A DNA stretch of 64,000 nucleotides from Pseudomonas chlororaphis. Lineage in GTDB: Bacteria > Pseudomonadota > Gammaproteobacteria > Pseudomonadales > Pseudomonadaceae. Positions 42,472 through 52,286 of this stretch are shown here, piece after piece (position 1 is the stretch's first letter; the number at the start of each line of letters is the position of its first letter). The notes beneath the pieces are model-generated. The model did no database searches, was not told where the DNA came from, and saw nothing but the letters and a program-made list of their open reading frames with translations. The position numbers were made by a program, and so were the translations under genes. The stretch is from contig CP011020.1 in assembly GCA_001023535.1 (NCBI GenBank), positions 2,617,734 through 2,681,733 on the forward strand. Reading direction: 5' to 3'.

Positions 42472-43818
42472 ATGCGCGTGATGAAGTGGAGCATGATCGC
42501 ACTGGCCGTTGCTGCAGCAGCCAGTACTCAAATGGCTACGGCCGCACCTTTCGTAAGTGACCAAGCTGAAGCCAAGGGCTTTGTCGAAGACGCCAAGTTC
42601 GACTTGCTGCTGCGCAACTATTACTTCAACCGTGACCGCAAAAACGGTTCAAACGACCAGAAAGACTGGACTCAGGGTTTCTGGGGCAACTTCAGCTCCG
42701 GTTACACCCAAGGCACGGTAGGGGTCGGTGTTGATGCATTCGGTTATCTGGGCATCAAACTGGACGGCGGCGACGGCACGGCAGGTTCGGGCAACATGAG
42801 CCGCAACTCCCAAGGCCACAACGAAGACGACTTTGGTAAGGCCGGTGCAGCCGTCAAGCTGCGTATCTCCAAAACCGAACTGAAATTCGGTCAAATGCAG
42901 CCTAGCACCTCCCCAGTGTTCGCTGTCGGCGGTTCCCGCCTGTTGCCTCAAACCGCTACCGGTTTCCAACTGCAAAGCAGCGAAATCAAGAACCTGGATC
43001 TGGAAGCAGGTCACTTCTACTCGGCCTCCAGCCAGGACGAGATGAACAGTGACGGTGAGCTGCACGCTACATACGCATCCGGCGACAGCATTGCCGTTAC
43101 CGGCAAGACCATGGATTACGTTGGTGGCAAATACGGCATCTCCGACGATCTGAGCGTTTCGCTCTACGGCTCCAAATTCGAAGATATTTGGGACCAGTAC
43201 TACGCCAACGTGAACTACACCATCCCTATGGGTAACGACCAGTCGCTCAATCTGGATGGTAACATCTACCGCACCGTCGATACCGGTAGCGCCAGAGCGG
43301 GTGATATCAGCAACACCACGTTCTCGCTGGCAGCTGCGTATTCGTTCCTGAAAGCGCACACCGTTACCGTGGCCTTCCAGAAAGTGGACGGCGACACTCC
43401 ATTCGACTACGTCGGTGTGGGTGACAACAACCGTGGCGGCGACTCGATCTTCCTCGCCAACTCCATCCAGTACTCTGACTTCAACGCCCCTAACGAGAAG
43501 TCTGCTCAGGTTCGTTACGACCTGAAGATGGCTGAGTACGGCGTACCAGGCCTGAGCTTCATGGCCCGTTACGTTAAAGGCTGGGATATCGACGGTACCA
43601 AGATGGATGCCTCCAGCCCATACAACCAATACGGCTATGGTGAAGATGGCAAGCATCACGAAACCAACGTCGAAGCCAAGTACGTGGTTCAGAGCGGCCC
43701 TGCCAAGGACCTGTCGTTCCGCGTTCGTCAAGCATGGCACCGCGCCAACACCGACCAGGCTGAGGGCGATATCAACGAGTTCCGCCTGATCGTCGACTAC
43801 CCGATCTCGGTTCTGTAA
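42472..43818 (+). CDS. OprD-family outer-membrane porin
   Basis: 448 aa. AAGGAG 8 bases before ATG 42472 fixes the start. Signal peptide ends near ATAA (residue 26; MATAAPFVSDQ). Mature protein is an 18-strand OprD-type barrel, with the N-terminal GFVEDAKFDLLLRNYYFNRD and terminal EFRLIVDYPISVL. Among the subfamilies it looks closest to OprE/OprQ, but this is from recall and not certain. Specific uptake of small carboxylates or amino acids is typical. A bidirectional terminator follows. Confidence 0.9.
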   Translation: MRVMKWSMIALAVAAAASTQMATAAPFVSDQAEAKGFVEDAKFDLLLRNYYFNRDRKNGSNDQKDWTQGFWGNFSSGYTQGTVGVGVDAFGYLGIKLDGGDGTAGSGNMSRNSQGHNEDDFGKAGAAVKLRISKTELKFGQMQPSTSPVFAVGGSRLLPQTATGFQLQSSEIKNLDLEAGHFYSASSQDEMNSDGELHATYASGDSIAVTGKTMDYVGGKYGISDDLSVSLYGSKFEDIWDQYYANVNYTIPMGNDQSLNLDGNIYRTVDTGSARAGDISNTTFSLAAAYSFLKAHTVTVAFQKVDGDTPFDYVGVGDNNRGGDSIFLANSIQYSDFNAPNEKSAQVRYDLKMAEYGVPGLSFMARYVKGWDIDGTKMDASSPYNQYGYGEDGKHHETNVEAKYVVQSGPAKDLSFRVRQAWHRANTDQAEGDINEFRLIVDYPISVL

Positions 43819-43846
43819 TTGCCGAAAGTTAGTTCGCGGTAATCAA

Positions 43847-43876
43847 AAAAAGGCCCATCTTCGGATGGGCCTTTTT
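43847..43876. terminator. Bidirectional terminator between oprD-like and mscS-like genes
   Basis: AAAAAGGCCCATC-TTCG-GATGGGCCTTTTT: a 13-bp perfect stem with T-runs on both strands, serving both convergent genes. Confidence 0.95.
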
Positions 43877-43912
43877 CATTGCTGGCTATTCATGAATAGT
43901 CTGACCAACAGG

Positions 43913-44749
43913 TCAAACAGACTCCTGAACCACCCGAATCACACGTTGTGGGAACGGAATATCGATCCCCGCATCCTTCAACCGGTCCCGAGCCTGTTCA
44001 TTCAACATGAACATCACGCTCCAGTAATCGGCCGTCTTCACCCAGATCCGCAACGACACTGTGATCGAACTGTCACCCAAGGTGGAAATCACTGCTTCAG
44101 GCGCCGGATCAGCCAACACGCGCTCATCCTTCGCCAGGTCCAGCAACACCTGCCGGGCCTTCTGCAGATCCGCCTGGTAATCCACACCCACGTCGAATAC
44201 CACTTTGCGGGTCGGCTGGCGGTTGGTATTGGTGATGATGCCGTTCGACAGGTTGCCGTTGGGCACGATGACCGTCTTGTTGTCGCCGGTGCGCAGTACG
44301 GTGTGGAAGATCTGGATCGCATCGACCGTACCGGCAACGCCCTGGGCCTCGATCCAGTCACCGATGCGGAACGGGCGGAACAGCAGGATCAGCACGCCAC
44401 CGGCGAAATTCGCCAGGCTGCCCTGCAATGCCAGGCCAATCGCCAGGCCGGCCGCACCGATGGCCGCGACGAACGAGGTGGTTTCCACGCCGATCATCGA
44501 CGCCACGCTGACGATCAGCAGCACTTTCAGAATGATGTTCGCCAGGGTGCTGATAAACCCTTGCAGCGCCAGGTCCGCGTTGCGCAGGGCCAACAGCGCG
44601 CCCAGTTTCTGCGTGACCTTGTTGATCAGCCACCAGCCGATGGCCAGGGTGATGATCGCCAGCAGCACCCGGCTGCCGTACTCCATGATCATCGGGATCC
44701 AGGCCTGGGAAGCCTTGACCAGGTGGTCCACTTCAGCGTTCAAGTCCAT
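43913..44749 (-). CDS. Small-conductance mechanosensitive channel, MscS family
   Basis: 278 aa. Three membrane helices (about 24-42, 62-85 and 92-125). The pore helix has the Gly/Ala-rich AAIGAAGLAIGLALQGSLANFAGG pattern. Then the beta domain (FRIGDWIEA) and the C-terminal alpha/beta cage, ending in FPQRVIRVVQ. Same length and topology as E. coli MscS. It releases solutes on hypo-osmotic shock. Confidence 0.93.
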   Translation of the reverse strand: MDLNAEVDHLVKASQAWIPMIMEYGSRVLLAIITLAIGWWLINKVTQKLGALLALRNADLALQGFISTLANIILKVLLIVSVASMIGVETTSFVAAIGAAGLAIGLALQGSLANFAGGVLILLFRPFRIGDWIEAQGVAGTVDAIQIFHTVLRTGDNKTVIVPNGNLSNGIITNTNRQPTRKVVFDVGVDYQADLQKARQVLLDLAKDERVLADPAPEAVISTLGDSSITVSLRIWVKTADYWSVMFMLNEQARDRLKDAGIDIPFPQRVIRVVQESV

Positions 44750-44780
44750 CGTTGTCTCCTTTTCCTGTTACACGCGGCAT

Positions 44781-44871
44781 TGTGGTGAGGGAGGATGCTC
44801 GCGCTTGGGTGCGTAGCGCTCACCGATAAGGGGCTGCTAAGCAGCCAGCGGGAGCGAGCGCCCTCGCCACA
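44781..44871. repeat. REP doublet, family B
   Basis: TGTGGTGAGGGAGGATGCTC at the left and GGGAGCGAGCGCCCTCGCCAC at the right with hairpin GGGGCTGCTAAGCAGCC between. Located between yajQ and mscS. Confidence 0.82.
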
Positions 44872-44893
44872 GGGTCTCCAAGCGACTGAAATA

Positions 44894-45379
44894 TCAGTCG
44901 CGGAAGTTGTTGAATTGCAACGGCATGCCGAATTCCTTGCCGCGCAGTGCCGCAATGGCCTCTTGCAAGTCGTCACGTTTCTTGCCGGTCACCCGCACCT
45001 GCTCGCCCTGGATGGCGGCCTGAACCTTGAGCTTGGCGTCCTTGATGTGGGCAACGATCTTCTTCGCCAGTTCCTTGTCGATGCCTTCCTTGAGCACGGC
45101 TTCCTGCTTCATCAGCTTGCCCGAGGCGAAAGCGTCCTTGACCTCGAGGCACTGTACGTCGATCTTGCGCTTGACCAGCGCGAGCTTGAGGATCTCGATC
45201 ATCGCCTCGAGCTGGAAATCGGCTTCGGCGGTCAGGTTGACGGTCAGGTCCTTTTCCTTGAACTCGAAACTGCCCTTGCCCTTGAGGTCATAGCGACGGT
45301 CGAGTTCCTTGACGGCGTTTTCAACGGCGTTGGTGACTTCGTGTTTGTCCAGTTCGGATACCACGTCGAATGACGGCAT
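44894..45379 (-). CDS. YajQ-family nucleotide-binding protein
   Basis: 161 aa from ATG 45379 ([15 protein letters not shown]). Two ferredoxin-like repeats, full family length. Members bind cyclic di-GMP or nucleotides in some pathogens. It is divergent from the PanE-like gene. Confidence 0.93.
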   Translation of the reverse strand: MPSFDVVSELDKHEVTNAVENAVKELDRRYDLKGKGSFEFKEKDLTVNLTAEADFQLEAMIEILKLALVKRKIDVQCLEVKDAFASGKLMKQEAVLKEGIDKELAKKIVAHIKDAKLKVQAAIQGEQVRVTGKKRDDLQEAIAALRGKEFGMPLQFNNFRD

Positions 45380-45475
45380 GTAGTGTTCTCCAATAAAAAG
45401 GCGCGCCGGTAACAAAGGCGCGCGCTTGGCTTGTGGTTAAAATCGGGCTCATTATAACGGGTCTTTCCCCACTGA

Positions 45476-46438
<963 letters not shown>

Positions 46439-46484
46439 GCAGCGGCTACGCTGGCCCTCGTGTTCCTTTTTAGCGACCAGTCTG

Positions 46485-48521
46485 ATGCCATTGCGCCAGC
46501 GCCTTGAGAACCTCCCGGTCGGCCAGAAGCTGCTGGCCGCCCTGTTGGTGTTATTGACCACTGTCCTGCTGGTGGCCAACCTGACCTTTATCAGTGCCGC
46601 CTACTACATCTCCCAGGAGAGCATGGCGCCCCAGGCCTTGCAGACCATTGGCCGGCTGGTGGCAAACCCGAGCCTGATCTCCGATGCCGTGCAGTCGCCG
46701 CAGAGCGCCAAGCGCCTGCTCGACGAACTCAACAGCTACGCACCGCTTCGGGCGGCGGCCCTGTACGACGGCCAGGGCGAACGCCTGGCACAACTGCAAC
46801 AAGGCGAAAAGCTCAAGCTGCCGGACCACTTTCGCAAGATGCAGGCCTGGCAGGCCGGTGAGTTTCGCAGCAACCAGGTCATCACCCTGCCCCGTCCCGG
46901 CATGGAGCCCGGCCATCTGCTCCTGGTGGCCAGCAGCGAACTGCCGACCGCGTTCTACACCGGCACGCTGACCGCCAGCCTGGGCATCCTGATCTTCAGC
47001 GTGCTGCTGTGGCTGGTCATCGCCCAGCAGATCAAGCGCCTGATTACCCAGCCGATCCACCAACTCGAAGAGCTGTCACGCCAGGTCACCCGCGAGGAAA
47101 ACTATGCCCTGCGCGCCGCCAGGGGCAACCACGATGAAATCGGCAGCCTGGCCGAGGCGTTCAACACCATGCTGTCGCGGATCGAAGCCCGGGAGCAACA
47201 ACTCAAGCGCGCCCGGGACGATTCCCAGGCCGCCTACGACCAGGCCCAGGGCCTGGCGGAAGAAACTCGTCACACCAACCGCAAGCTGGAGCTGGAAGTC
47301 CAGGTGCGCAGCAAGATCGAGAAGAAGCTCACCGGCTTCCAGAACTACCTCAACAGCATCATCGACTCCATGCCGTCGGCGCTGATCGCCCTCGACGAAC
47401 AGCTCTACGTCACCCAGTGGAACCAGGAGGCCAGCGCCCTTTCCGGCACGCGCCTGGATGAAGCCCTGAACCAGCCGATCTTCCTCGCCTTCGAACCGCT
47501 CAAGCCCTACCTGCCCCAACTCAAGCAGACCGTCGAGCAGCACACCGTGGCCAAGATCGAACGCGTCACCTGGACCAAGGACGACGAGGCTCGCCACTAC
47601 GCCCTGACCTTCTATCCGCTGATGGGCGGCGCCGGCCGCGGGGTGGTGATCCGCATCGACGACATCACCCAGCGCCTGTCGCTGGAGGAAATGATGGTGC
47701 AATCGGAGAAGATGCTCTCGGTCGGCGGCCTCGCGGCGGGCATGGCCCACGAAATCAACAACCCCTTGGGGGCGATCCTGCACAATGTGCAGAACATCCG
47801 CCGACGCCTGTCGCCGGACCTGCCGAAGAACCTCGAACAGGCCGAGCAACTGGGCATCGAGCTGCAGGTGGTCAATCGCTACCTGGAAGGCCGGGAGATC
47901 CCGCAGTTGCTGGACGGCATCCAGCAGGCCGGCGCCCGGGCCGCGAAGATCGTCACCCACATGCTCAGTTTCAGCCGCCGCAGCACGCGGCAGATGGCGC
48001 CTTGCGACCTGCCCGCGCTGATCGACCAGGCAGTGGAAATCGCCGGCAACGACTTCGACCTGGCGATCGGTTTCGACTTCAAGGGCCAGGCGATCATCCG
48101 TCAGTTCGACCCGAACCTGGGCCCGGTCCCCGGCACCGCCAACGAGCTGGAACAGGTGCTGCTCAACCTGTTGAAAAACGCCGCCCAGGCGATCCACCAA
48201 CGCCAGGACGACAGCGAGCCGGGGCGTATCATCCTGCGCACGCGGCTGAACCCGCCGTGGGCCGAGATCCAGGTCGAGGACAACGGCATCGGCATGAGTG
48301 AGAACGTGCGCAAGCGCACCTTCGAGCCGTTTTTCACCACCAAGGAAATCGGCCAGGGCACGGGCCTTGGGCTATCCGTGTCGTACTTCATCATCACCAA
48401 CAACCACAAGGGCCAGATGGAAGTGCAATCGGCACCGGGCCAGGGCACCTGCTTCACCTTGCGCCTGCCCTTGGCCGGCACGTCCCTCACCCAGCAGGAA
48501 AACATACAACTGGAGCGCTGA
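46485..48521 (+). CDS. Orphan sensor histidine kinase
   Basis: 678 aa. ATG 46485 follows a short gap from panE. TM1 at about 18-40, periplasmic loop, TM2 at about 160-180, HAMP (about 180-235), coiled coil, PAS domain (about 285-400) and kinase core. The phosphoacceptor His422 lies in GMAHEINNPLGAIL, N box NLLKNAAQAI, and G boxes DNGIGMSE, GTGLGLSVS. No response regulator adjoins it. Its stop is 2 bases before the adenosyltransferase start, so they may be cotranscribed. Signal unknown. Confidence 0.9.
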   Translation: MPLRQRLENLPVGQKLLAALLVLLTTVLLVANLTFISAAYYISQESMAPQALQTIGRLVANPSLISDAVQSPQSAKRLLDELNSYAPLRAAALYDGQGERLAQLQQGEKLKLPDHFRKMQAWQAGEFRSNQVITLPRPGMEPGHLLLVASSELPTAFYTGTLTASLGILIFSVLLWLVIAQQIKRLITQPIHQLEELSRQVTREENYALRAARGNHDEIGSLAEAFNTMLSRIEAREQQLKRARDDSQAAYDQAQGLAEETRHTNRKLELEVQVRSKIEKKLTGFQNYLNSIIDSMPSALIALDEQLYVTQWNQEASALSGTRLDEALNQPIFLAFEPLKPYLPQLKQTVEQHTVAKIERVTWTKDDEARHYALTFYPLMGGAGRGVVIRIDDITQRLSLEEMMVQSEKMLSVGGLAAGMAHEINNPLGAILHNVQNIRRRLSPDLPKNLEQAEQLGIELQVVNRYLEGREIPQLLDGIQQAGARAAKIVTHMLSFSRRSTRQMAPCDLPALIDQAVEIAGNDFDLAIGFDFKGQAIIRQFDPNLGPVPGTANELEQVLLNLLKNAAQAIHQRQDDSEPGRIILRTRLNPPWAEIQVEDNGIGMSENVRKRTFEPFFTTKEIGQGTGLGLSVSYFIITNNHKGQMEVQSAPGQGTCFTLRLPLAGTSLTQQENIQLER

Positions 48522-48523
48522 GC

Positions 48524-49105
48524 ATGGGCTTTCGCCTGTCGAAGATTTACACCCGCACCGGCGACACCGGTGAAACCGGGTTGGGCGATGGTCGCCGCGT
48601 GGCGAAGGACCACCCACGGGTCGAGGCCATCGGCGAAGTGGATACCCTGAACAGCCAACTGGGGTTGCTATTGGCTGGACTTGCCGCCGAAACCACGCAC
48701 TACCCGGCGCTGAAGGAAGTCAGTGACGTGCTGGCACCCTGTCAGCACCGGCTGTTCGACCTGGGCGGCGAACTGGCGATGCCGGCCTATCAGGCGTTGA
48801 ATGCGGCAGAAGTCGAGCGACTGGAAACGGCGATCGATGTCTGGAACGAGGAATTGGGACCGTTGGAAAACTTCATCCTGCCCGGTGGCTCGACGCTGAT
48901 TGCCCAGGCCCACATCTGTCGCAGCCTGGCCCGCGGTGCCGAGCGTCGTTGCCAGCAGTTGAACGCCGTGGAACCGCTGGCGGGGCCGGGGCTGGCTTAT
49001 ATCAATCGGTTGTCGGACCTGTTGTTCGTGGCGGCGCGAATCATCGCCCGGCGGCAAGGGATAGCAGAGGTGCTGTGGGAGGCGGCGGCCAAGCCTGGGG
49101 GGTGA
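48524..49105 (+). CDS. Cob(I)alamin adenosyltransferase, PduO type
   Basis: 193 aa. The ATP-binding N-terminus KIYTRTGDTGETGLGDGRRV is the PduO/MMAB signature, and the helical bundle ends with NRLSDLLFVAARIIARRQG. It converts cob(I)alamin to adenosylcobalamin. It is coupled to the preceding kinase gene by position. Confidence 0.93.
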   Translation: MGFRLSKIYTRTGDTGETGLGDGRRVAKDHPRVEAIGEVDTLNSQLGLLLAGLAAETTHYPALKEVSDVLAPCQHRLFDLGGELAMPAYQALNAAEVERLETAIDVWNEELGPLENFILPGGSTLIAQAHICRSLARGAERRCQQLNAVEPLAGPGLAYINRLSDLLFVAARIIARRQGIAEVLWEAAAKPGG

Positions 49106-49137
49106 TCAAAAGAGATGTATCGCCGGTCAGGCCGCCT

Positions 49138-49230
49138 TCGCGGGCAAGCCCGCTCCCACAAGGTGATCGGTTGTGCCCTCTGACTTTATGTCTGACGCAG
49201 ATCCAATGTGGGAGCGGGCTTGCCCGCGAA
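49138..49230. repeat. REP doublet, family A (inward-out order)
   Basis: Inverse element first (TTCGCGGGCAAGCCCGCTCC), forward element later (TGTGGGAGCGGGCTTGCCCG, from 49207). It lies between the adenosyltransferase and the Nudix-ThiE gene. Confidence 0.88.
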
Positions 49231-49255
49231 GGGGCCAGCAGCCCCACCACAAAAA

Positions 49256-50200
49256 TCATGCCCCAGGCCAGAACGCCCGAATCCCCGCCACACCCTGAGC
49301 CCCAGCCTCCCAGGCCTGCCGCCGTTCAGCGGGCCCTACCCCACCCAACAGATAGACCGGCTTGTTGAAGCCCTCGATCAGCCGGGCCGCCTCGTCCCAA
49401 CCCAACGGCTGGGCCTCGGGGTGGGTCTGGGTCGGCTGGACAGGCGAGAGCGTCACGAAGTCCACGTCCATCTGCTGCGCCAGGGACAACTCCTCGGCGT
49501 TATGGCAGGAAGCCGCCAGCCAGCGATCCTTGCCGAACGGACGACCGGCCGCCGCATGCTTGCGCAACTGCGCGGCGGTGATGTGCCAGCCAGCGGACGG
49601 GAAATCCCCCAGCCATTCGAACGGGCCCTTGAGCATCAATTGCGCCTTGCCGGCGCACAGCCCCACCGCATCCACCGCCAGGTCGCGGTACTGCGGATCG
49701 TAGCCGTTGGGCGCGCGCAGCTGGACCAGCTTGACCCCACCGGCAATCGCCTTCTGCAGGCCGCGCAACAAGGCCGGTGTTTCCAGGCCATCGGGGGTGA
49801 TCAGGTATTCGCCAGGCAAACGGGCGGCGGCCACGATCGGCTGATTGGCCGCCGGAAATTCATAGCCCGTCAGCTCGCGTGCCGTCACCCAGGCCAATGG
49901 CTGTCCTTCGGCACCGTGGGGTTCGCCGGTGAACGCCGAGACTTCCCAGACGTCCAGCAACACCTGTTTGTCCGGGTAATCGTGGCGCACCTTGATCAGC
50001 GGCCGGGCGGCGCCGACCACAATGCCCAGCTCTTCATGAAGCTCCCGGGCCAGGGCCGCCTCGACGGACTCATCCGCCTCGACCTTGCCGCCGGGAAACT
50101 CCCACAGGCCACCCTGGTGCTGGGTGTCGGCCCGACGGGCGATCAGGATCCTGCCGTCGGCGTCGCGAATGACCGCCGCCGCTACGTGTACTCGTTTCAC
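49256..50200 (-). CDS. Nudix hydrolase fused to ThiE-like domain
   Basis: 314 aa from GTG 50200; this start overlaps the upstream stop as GTGA and has GGAGG about 11 bases before it. N-terminal Nudix domain (about 1-130) with the box GGKVEADESVEAALARELHE (GX5EX7REUXEEXGU, with EELGI following). The C-terminal half (about 140-314) resembles thiamine-phosphate synthase/TenI (KLVQLRAP, VYLLGGVGP). It corresponds to the MutT-like gene near argJ in other pseudomonads. The second domain probably lacks true ThiE activity, which is inference. Confidence 0.88.
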   Translation of the reverse strand: MKRVHVAAAVIRDADGRILIARRADTQHQGGLWEFPGGKVEADESVEAALARELHEELGIVVGAARPLIKVRHDYPDKQVLLDVWEVSAFTGEPHGAEGQPLAWVTARELTGYEFPAANQPIVAAARLPGEYLITPDGLETPALLRGLQKAIAGGVKLVQLRAPNGYDPQYRDLAVDAVGLCAGKAQLMLKGPFEWLGDFPSAGWHITAAQLRKHAAAGRPFGKDRWLAASCHNAEELSLAQQMDVDFVTLSPVQPTQTHPEAQPLGWDEAARLIEGFNKPVYLLGGVGPAERRQAWEAGAQGVAGIRAFWPGA

Positions 50201-50829
50201 CGCGCTGCTTCCTCCAGGCCGGCCTGTTGCCAGGTCTTGAAGGCCGGCCATTGGTAAAGGGTTTCAACATAGGCCGCATCGATCGCCGGCAGTTCCACCT
50301 GGTAGGTGCGCAGGCGCACGGCAACCGGCAGGAAAAACGCATCCGCCAGGCCCAAGGTGCCGAACAGGTAAGGCCCGGCGTCGGTCGCCGCAGCCCGGCA
50401 TTCGGCCCACAGCGCCAGCATCCGTTCGATTTCCGCCTGGACATCGGCCGGCATGGGCGACAACGGCGCATCATGGGCCAGGTCAAACGGCATGTGGGTG
50501 CGAAGGGCGAAGAAACCGCTGTGCATTTGCGCACATGCCGACCGCGCCTGGGCCCGGGCCGCTACATCCCTGGGCCAGAGGCCCGCCTCGGGGAACTGCT
50601 CGGCCAGGTACTCGGCGATCGCCAGGGAATCGGCAATGACGCCCGATTCGGTCTTGAGCAGCGGGACCTTGGCGGTGGCCGAATACTTGAGCAGCTTCTG
50701 CCGCGTGTCGGGTTGATAGAGCCTGACCAGTTCTTCAGTGTACTTCGCGCCAGTCAGCGTCAACGCCAACCAGGCACGCAGGGACCAGGAAGAGATTTTC
50801 TTGTCGCCGATGATCAGGTGCAGGCTCAT
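50197..50829 (-). CDS. Glutathione S-transferase family protein
   Basis: 210 aa. N-terminal thioredoxin-like domain (about 1-82; KISSWSLRAWLALTLTGAKY, VPLLKTESGVIADSLAIAEYL with the Ser/Asp glutathione motif) and an all-helical C-terminal domain. Four-base overlap with the Nudix gene. It is conserved between argJ and the Nudix gene in Pseudomonas. Substrate not determined. Confidence 0.9.
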   Translation of the reverse strand: MSLHLIIGDKKISSWSLRAWLALTLTGAKYTEELVRLYQPDTRQKLLKYSATAKVPLLKTESGVIADSLAIAEYLAEQFPEAGLWPRDVAARAQARSACAQMHSGFFALRTHMPFDLAHDAPLSPMPADVQAEIERMLALWAECRAAATDAGPYLFGTLGLADAFFLPVAVRLRTYQVELPAIDAAYVETLYQWPAFKTWQQAGLEEAAR

Positions 50830-50883
50830 GTCTGGAATCCGTTCTTAGGGGTACAGAAATTGGCTGTTGTCTATCAGGCCGCC

Positions 50884-50950
50884 TTCGCGAGCAAGCCCGC
50901 TCCCACAACGGCATCCCGTAAACGCCTGTGGGAGCGGGCTCGCTCGCGAA
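50884..50950. repeat. REP doublet, family A
   Basis: TTCGCGAGCAAGCCCGCTCC followed by TGTGGGAGCGGGCTCGCTCG with about 23 bases between, separating argJ from the GST gene. Confidence 0.88.
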
Positions 50951-50965
50951 GAGGACGGCTCGATG

Positions 50966-52183
50966 TTAAGTCCGGTACTCGGCGTTGATCTTCACATACT
51001 CGTGGGACAGGTCGGTGGTCCAGATCGTCTCGCTGCACTCACCACGGCCCAACTCGATACGGATGGTGATCTCTTCCTGCTGCATCACCGCCGCCCCCTG
51101 GGCCTCGGTGTAGCTCGCGGCACGAGCGCCCTGGCTGGCGATGCAGACGTCGCCGAGGAACACGTCGATCTTGCTCACATCCAGGTCTGGCACGCCGGCA
51201 CGGCCGACGGCGGCGAGGATCCGGCCCCAGTTCGGGTCGGACGCGAACAGCGCGGTCTTGATCAGCGGCGAGTGGGCCACGGTGTAGCCAACATCCAGGC
51301 ACTCCTGGTGATTGCCACCGCCATTGACCTGCACGGTCACGAACTTGGTCGCGCCTTCGCCGTCACGGACAATGGCCTGGGCCACTTCCATGCACACCTC
51401 GAACACGGCTTGCTTGAGCGCGGCGAACAGCGGGCCGCTGGCTTCAGTGATCGGCGGCAGGTTGGCCTTGCCGGTGGCGATCAGCATGCAGCAATCGTTG
51501 GTGGACGTGTCACCGTCGATGGTGATGCGGTTGAACGACTTGTTGGCGCCGTCGAGCATCAGGTCTTGCAGCACTTGCCGGGAGACATTGGCGTCGGTGG
51601 CGATGTAGCCGAGCATGGTCGCCATGTTCGGGCGAATCATGCCGGCGCCCTTGCTGATGCCCGTCACGGTGACGGTCACGCCGTCATGCTCGAACTGGCG
51701 GCTCGCGCCCTTGGGCAGGGTGTCGGTGGTCATGATGCCGGTGGCGGCAGCGGCCCAGTTGTTTTCCGACAGGTCATCGAGGGCGGCCTGCAGCGCGCCT
51801 TCGATCTTCTCGACCGGCAGCGGCTCGCCGATCACACCGGTGGAATACGGCAGCACCTGGCTGGCGTCCACGCCCGTCAACTCCGCCAGCTTGGCGCAGG
51901 TACGCTCGGCGGCAGCCAGGCCTGGCGCGCCGGTACCGGCGTTGGCATTGCCGGTGTTGGTCAACAGGTAGCGCACCGGCCCCTGCACGCGTTGCTTGGC
52001 CAGGATGACCGGAGCGGCGCAGAAGGCGTTGAGGGTGAAGACACCGGCAACCGTCGAGCCCTCGGCGCAACGCATCACCACGACATCCTTGCGCCCGGGA
52101 CGCTTGATGCCCGCCGAAGCGATACCGAGTTCAAAACCGGCAACCGGGTGCAACGTTGGCAACGGACCAAGACCAACAGCCAT
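50966..52183 (-). CDS. argJ: Bifunctional ornithine acetyltransferase / N-acetylglutamate synthase
   Basis: 405 aa. It recycles the acetyl group in arginine synthesis. The self-cleavage site is [14 protein letters not shown], where the Thr becomes the N-terminal nucleophile of the beta chain (about residue 190). Other landmarks are [13 protein letters not shown] near residue 75 and the C-terminal NAEYRT. It lies downstream of secA, as in other pseudomonads. Confidence 0.96.
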   Translation of the reverse strand: MAVGLGPLPTLHPVAGFELGIASAGIKRPGRKDVVVMRCAEGSTVAGVFTLNAFCAAPVILAKQRVQGPVRYLLTNTGNANAGTGAPGLAAAERTCAKLAELTGVDASQVLPYSTGVIGEPLPVEKIEGALQAALDDLSENNWAAAATGIMTTDTLPKGASRQFEHDGVTVTVTGISKGAGMIRPNMATMLGYIATDANVSRQVLQDLMLDGANKSFNRITIDGDTSTNDCCMLIATGKANLPPITEASGPLFAALKQAVFEVCMEVAQAIVRDGEGATKFVTVQVNGGGNHQECLDVGYTVAHSPLIKTALFASDPNWGRILAAVGRAGVPDLDVSKIDVFLGDVCIASQGARAASYTEAQGAAVMQQEEITIRIELGRGECSETIWTTDLSHEYVKINAEYRT

Positions 52184-52225
52184 GAATGCGCTCCTTAAAT
52201 AAAATGTATGTCTGAATCAAATGGC

Positions 52226-52260
52226 AAAACGCCGCGACGGTCGGAAACCGGTCGCGGCGC
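52226..52260 (-). terminator. Terminator of secA
   Basis: On the minus strand CGCCGCGAC-loop-GTCGCGGCG followed by TTTTGCC: a 9-bp GC-rich stem, 27 bases after the secA stop. Confidence 0.82.
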
Positions 52261-52286
52261 GGGTCGTTCAGCGTTGGAAACGGGTG

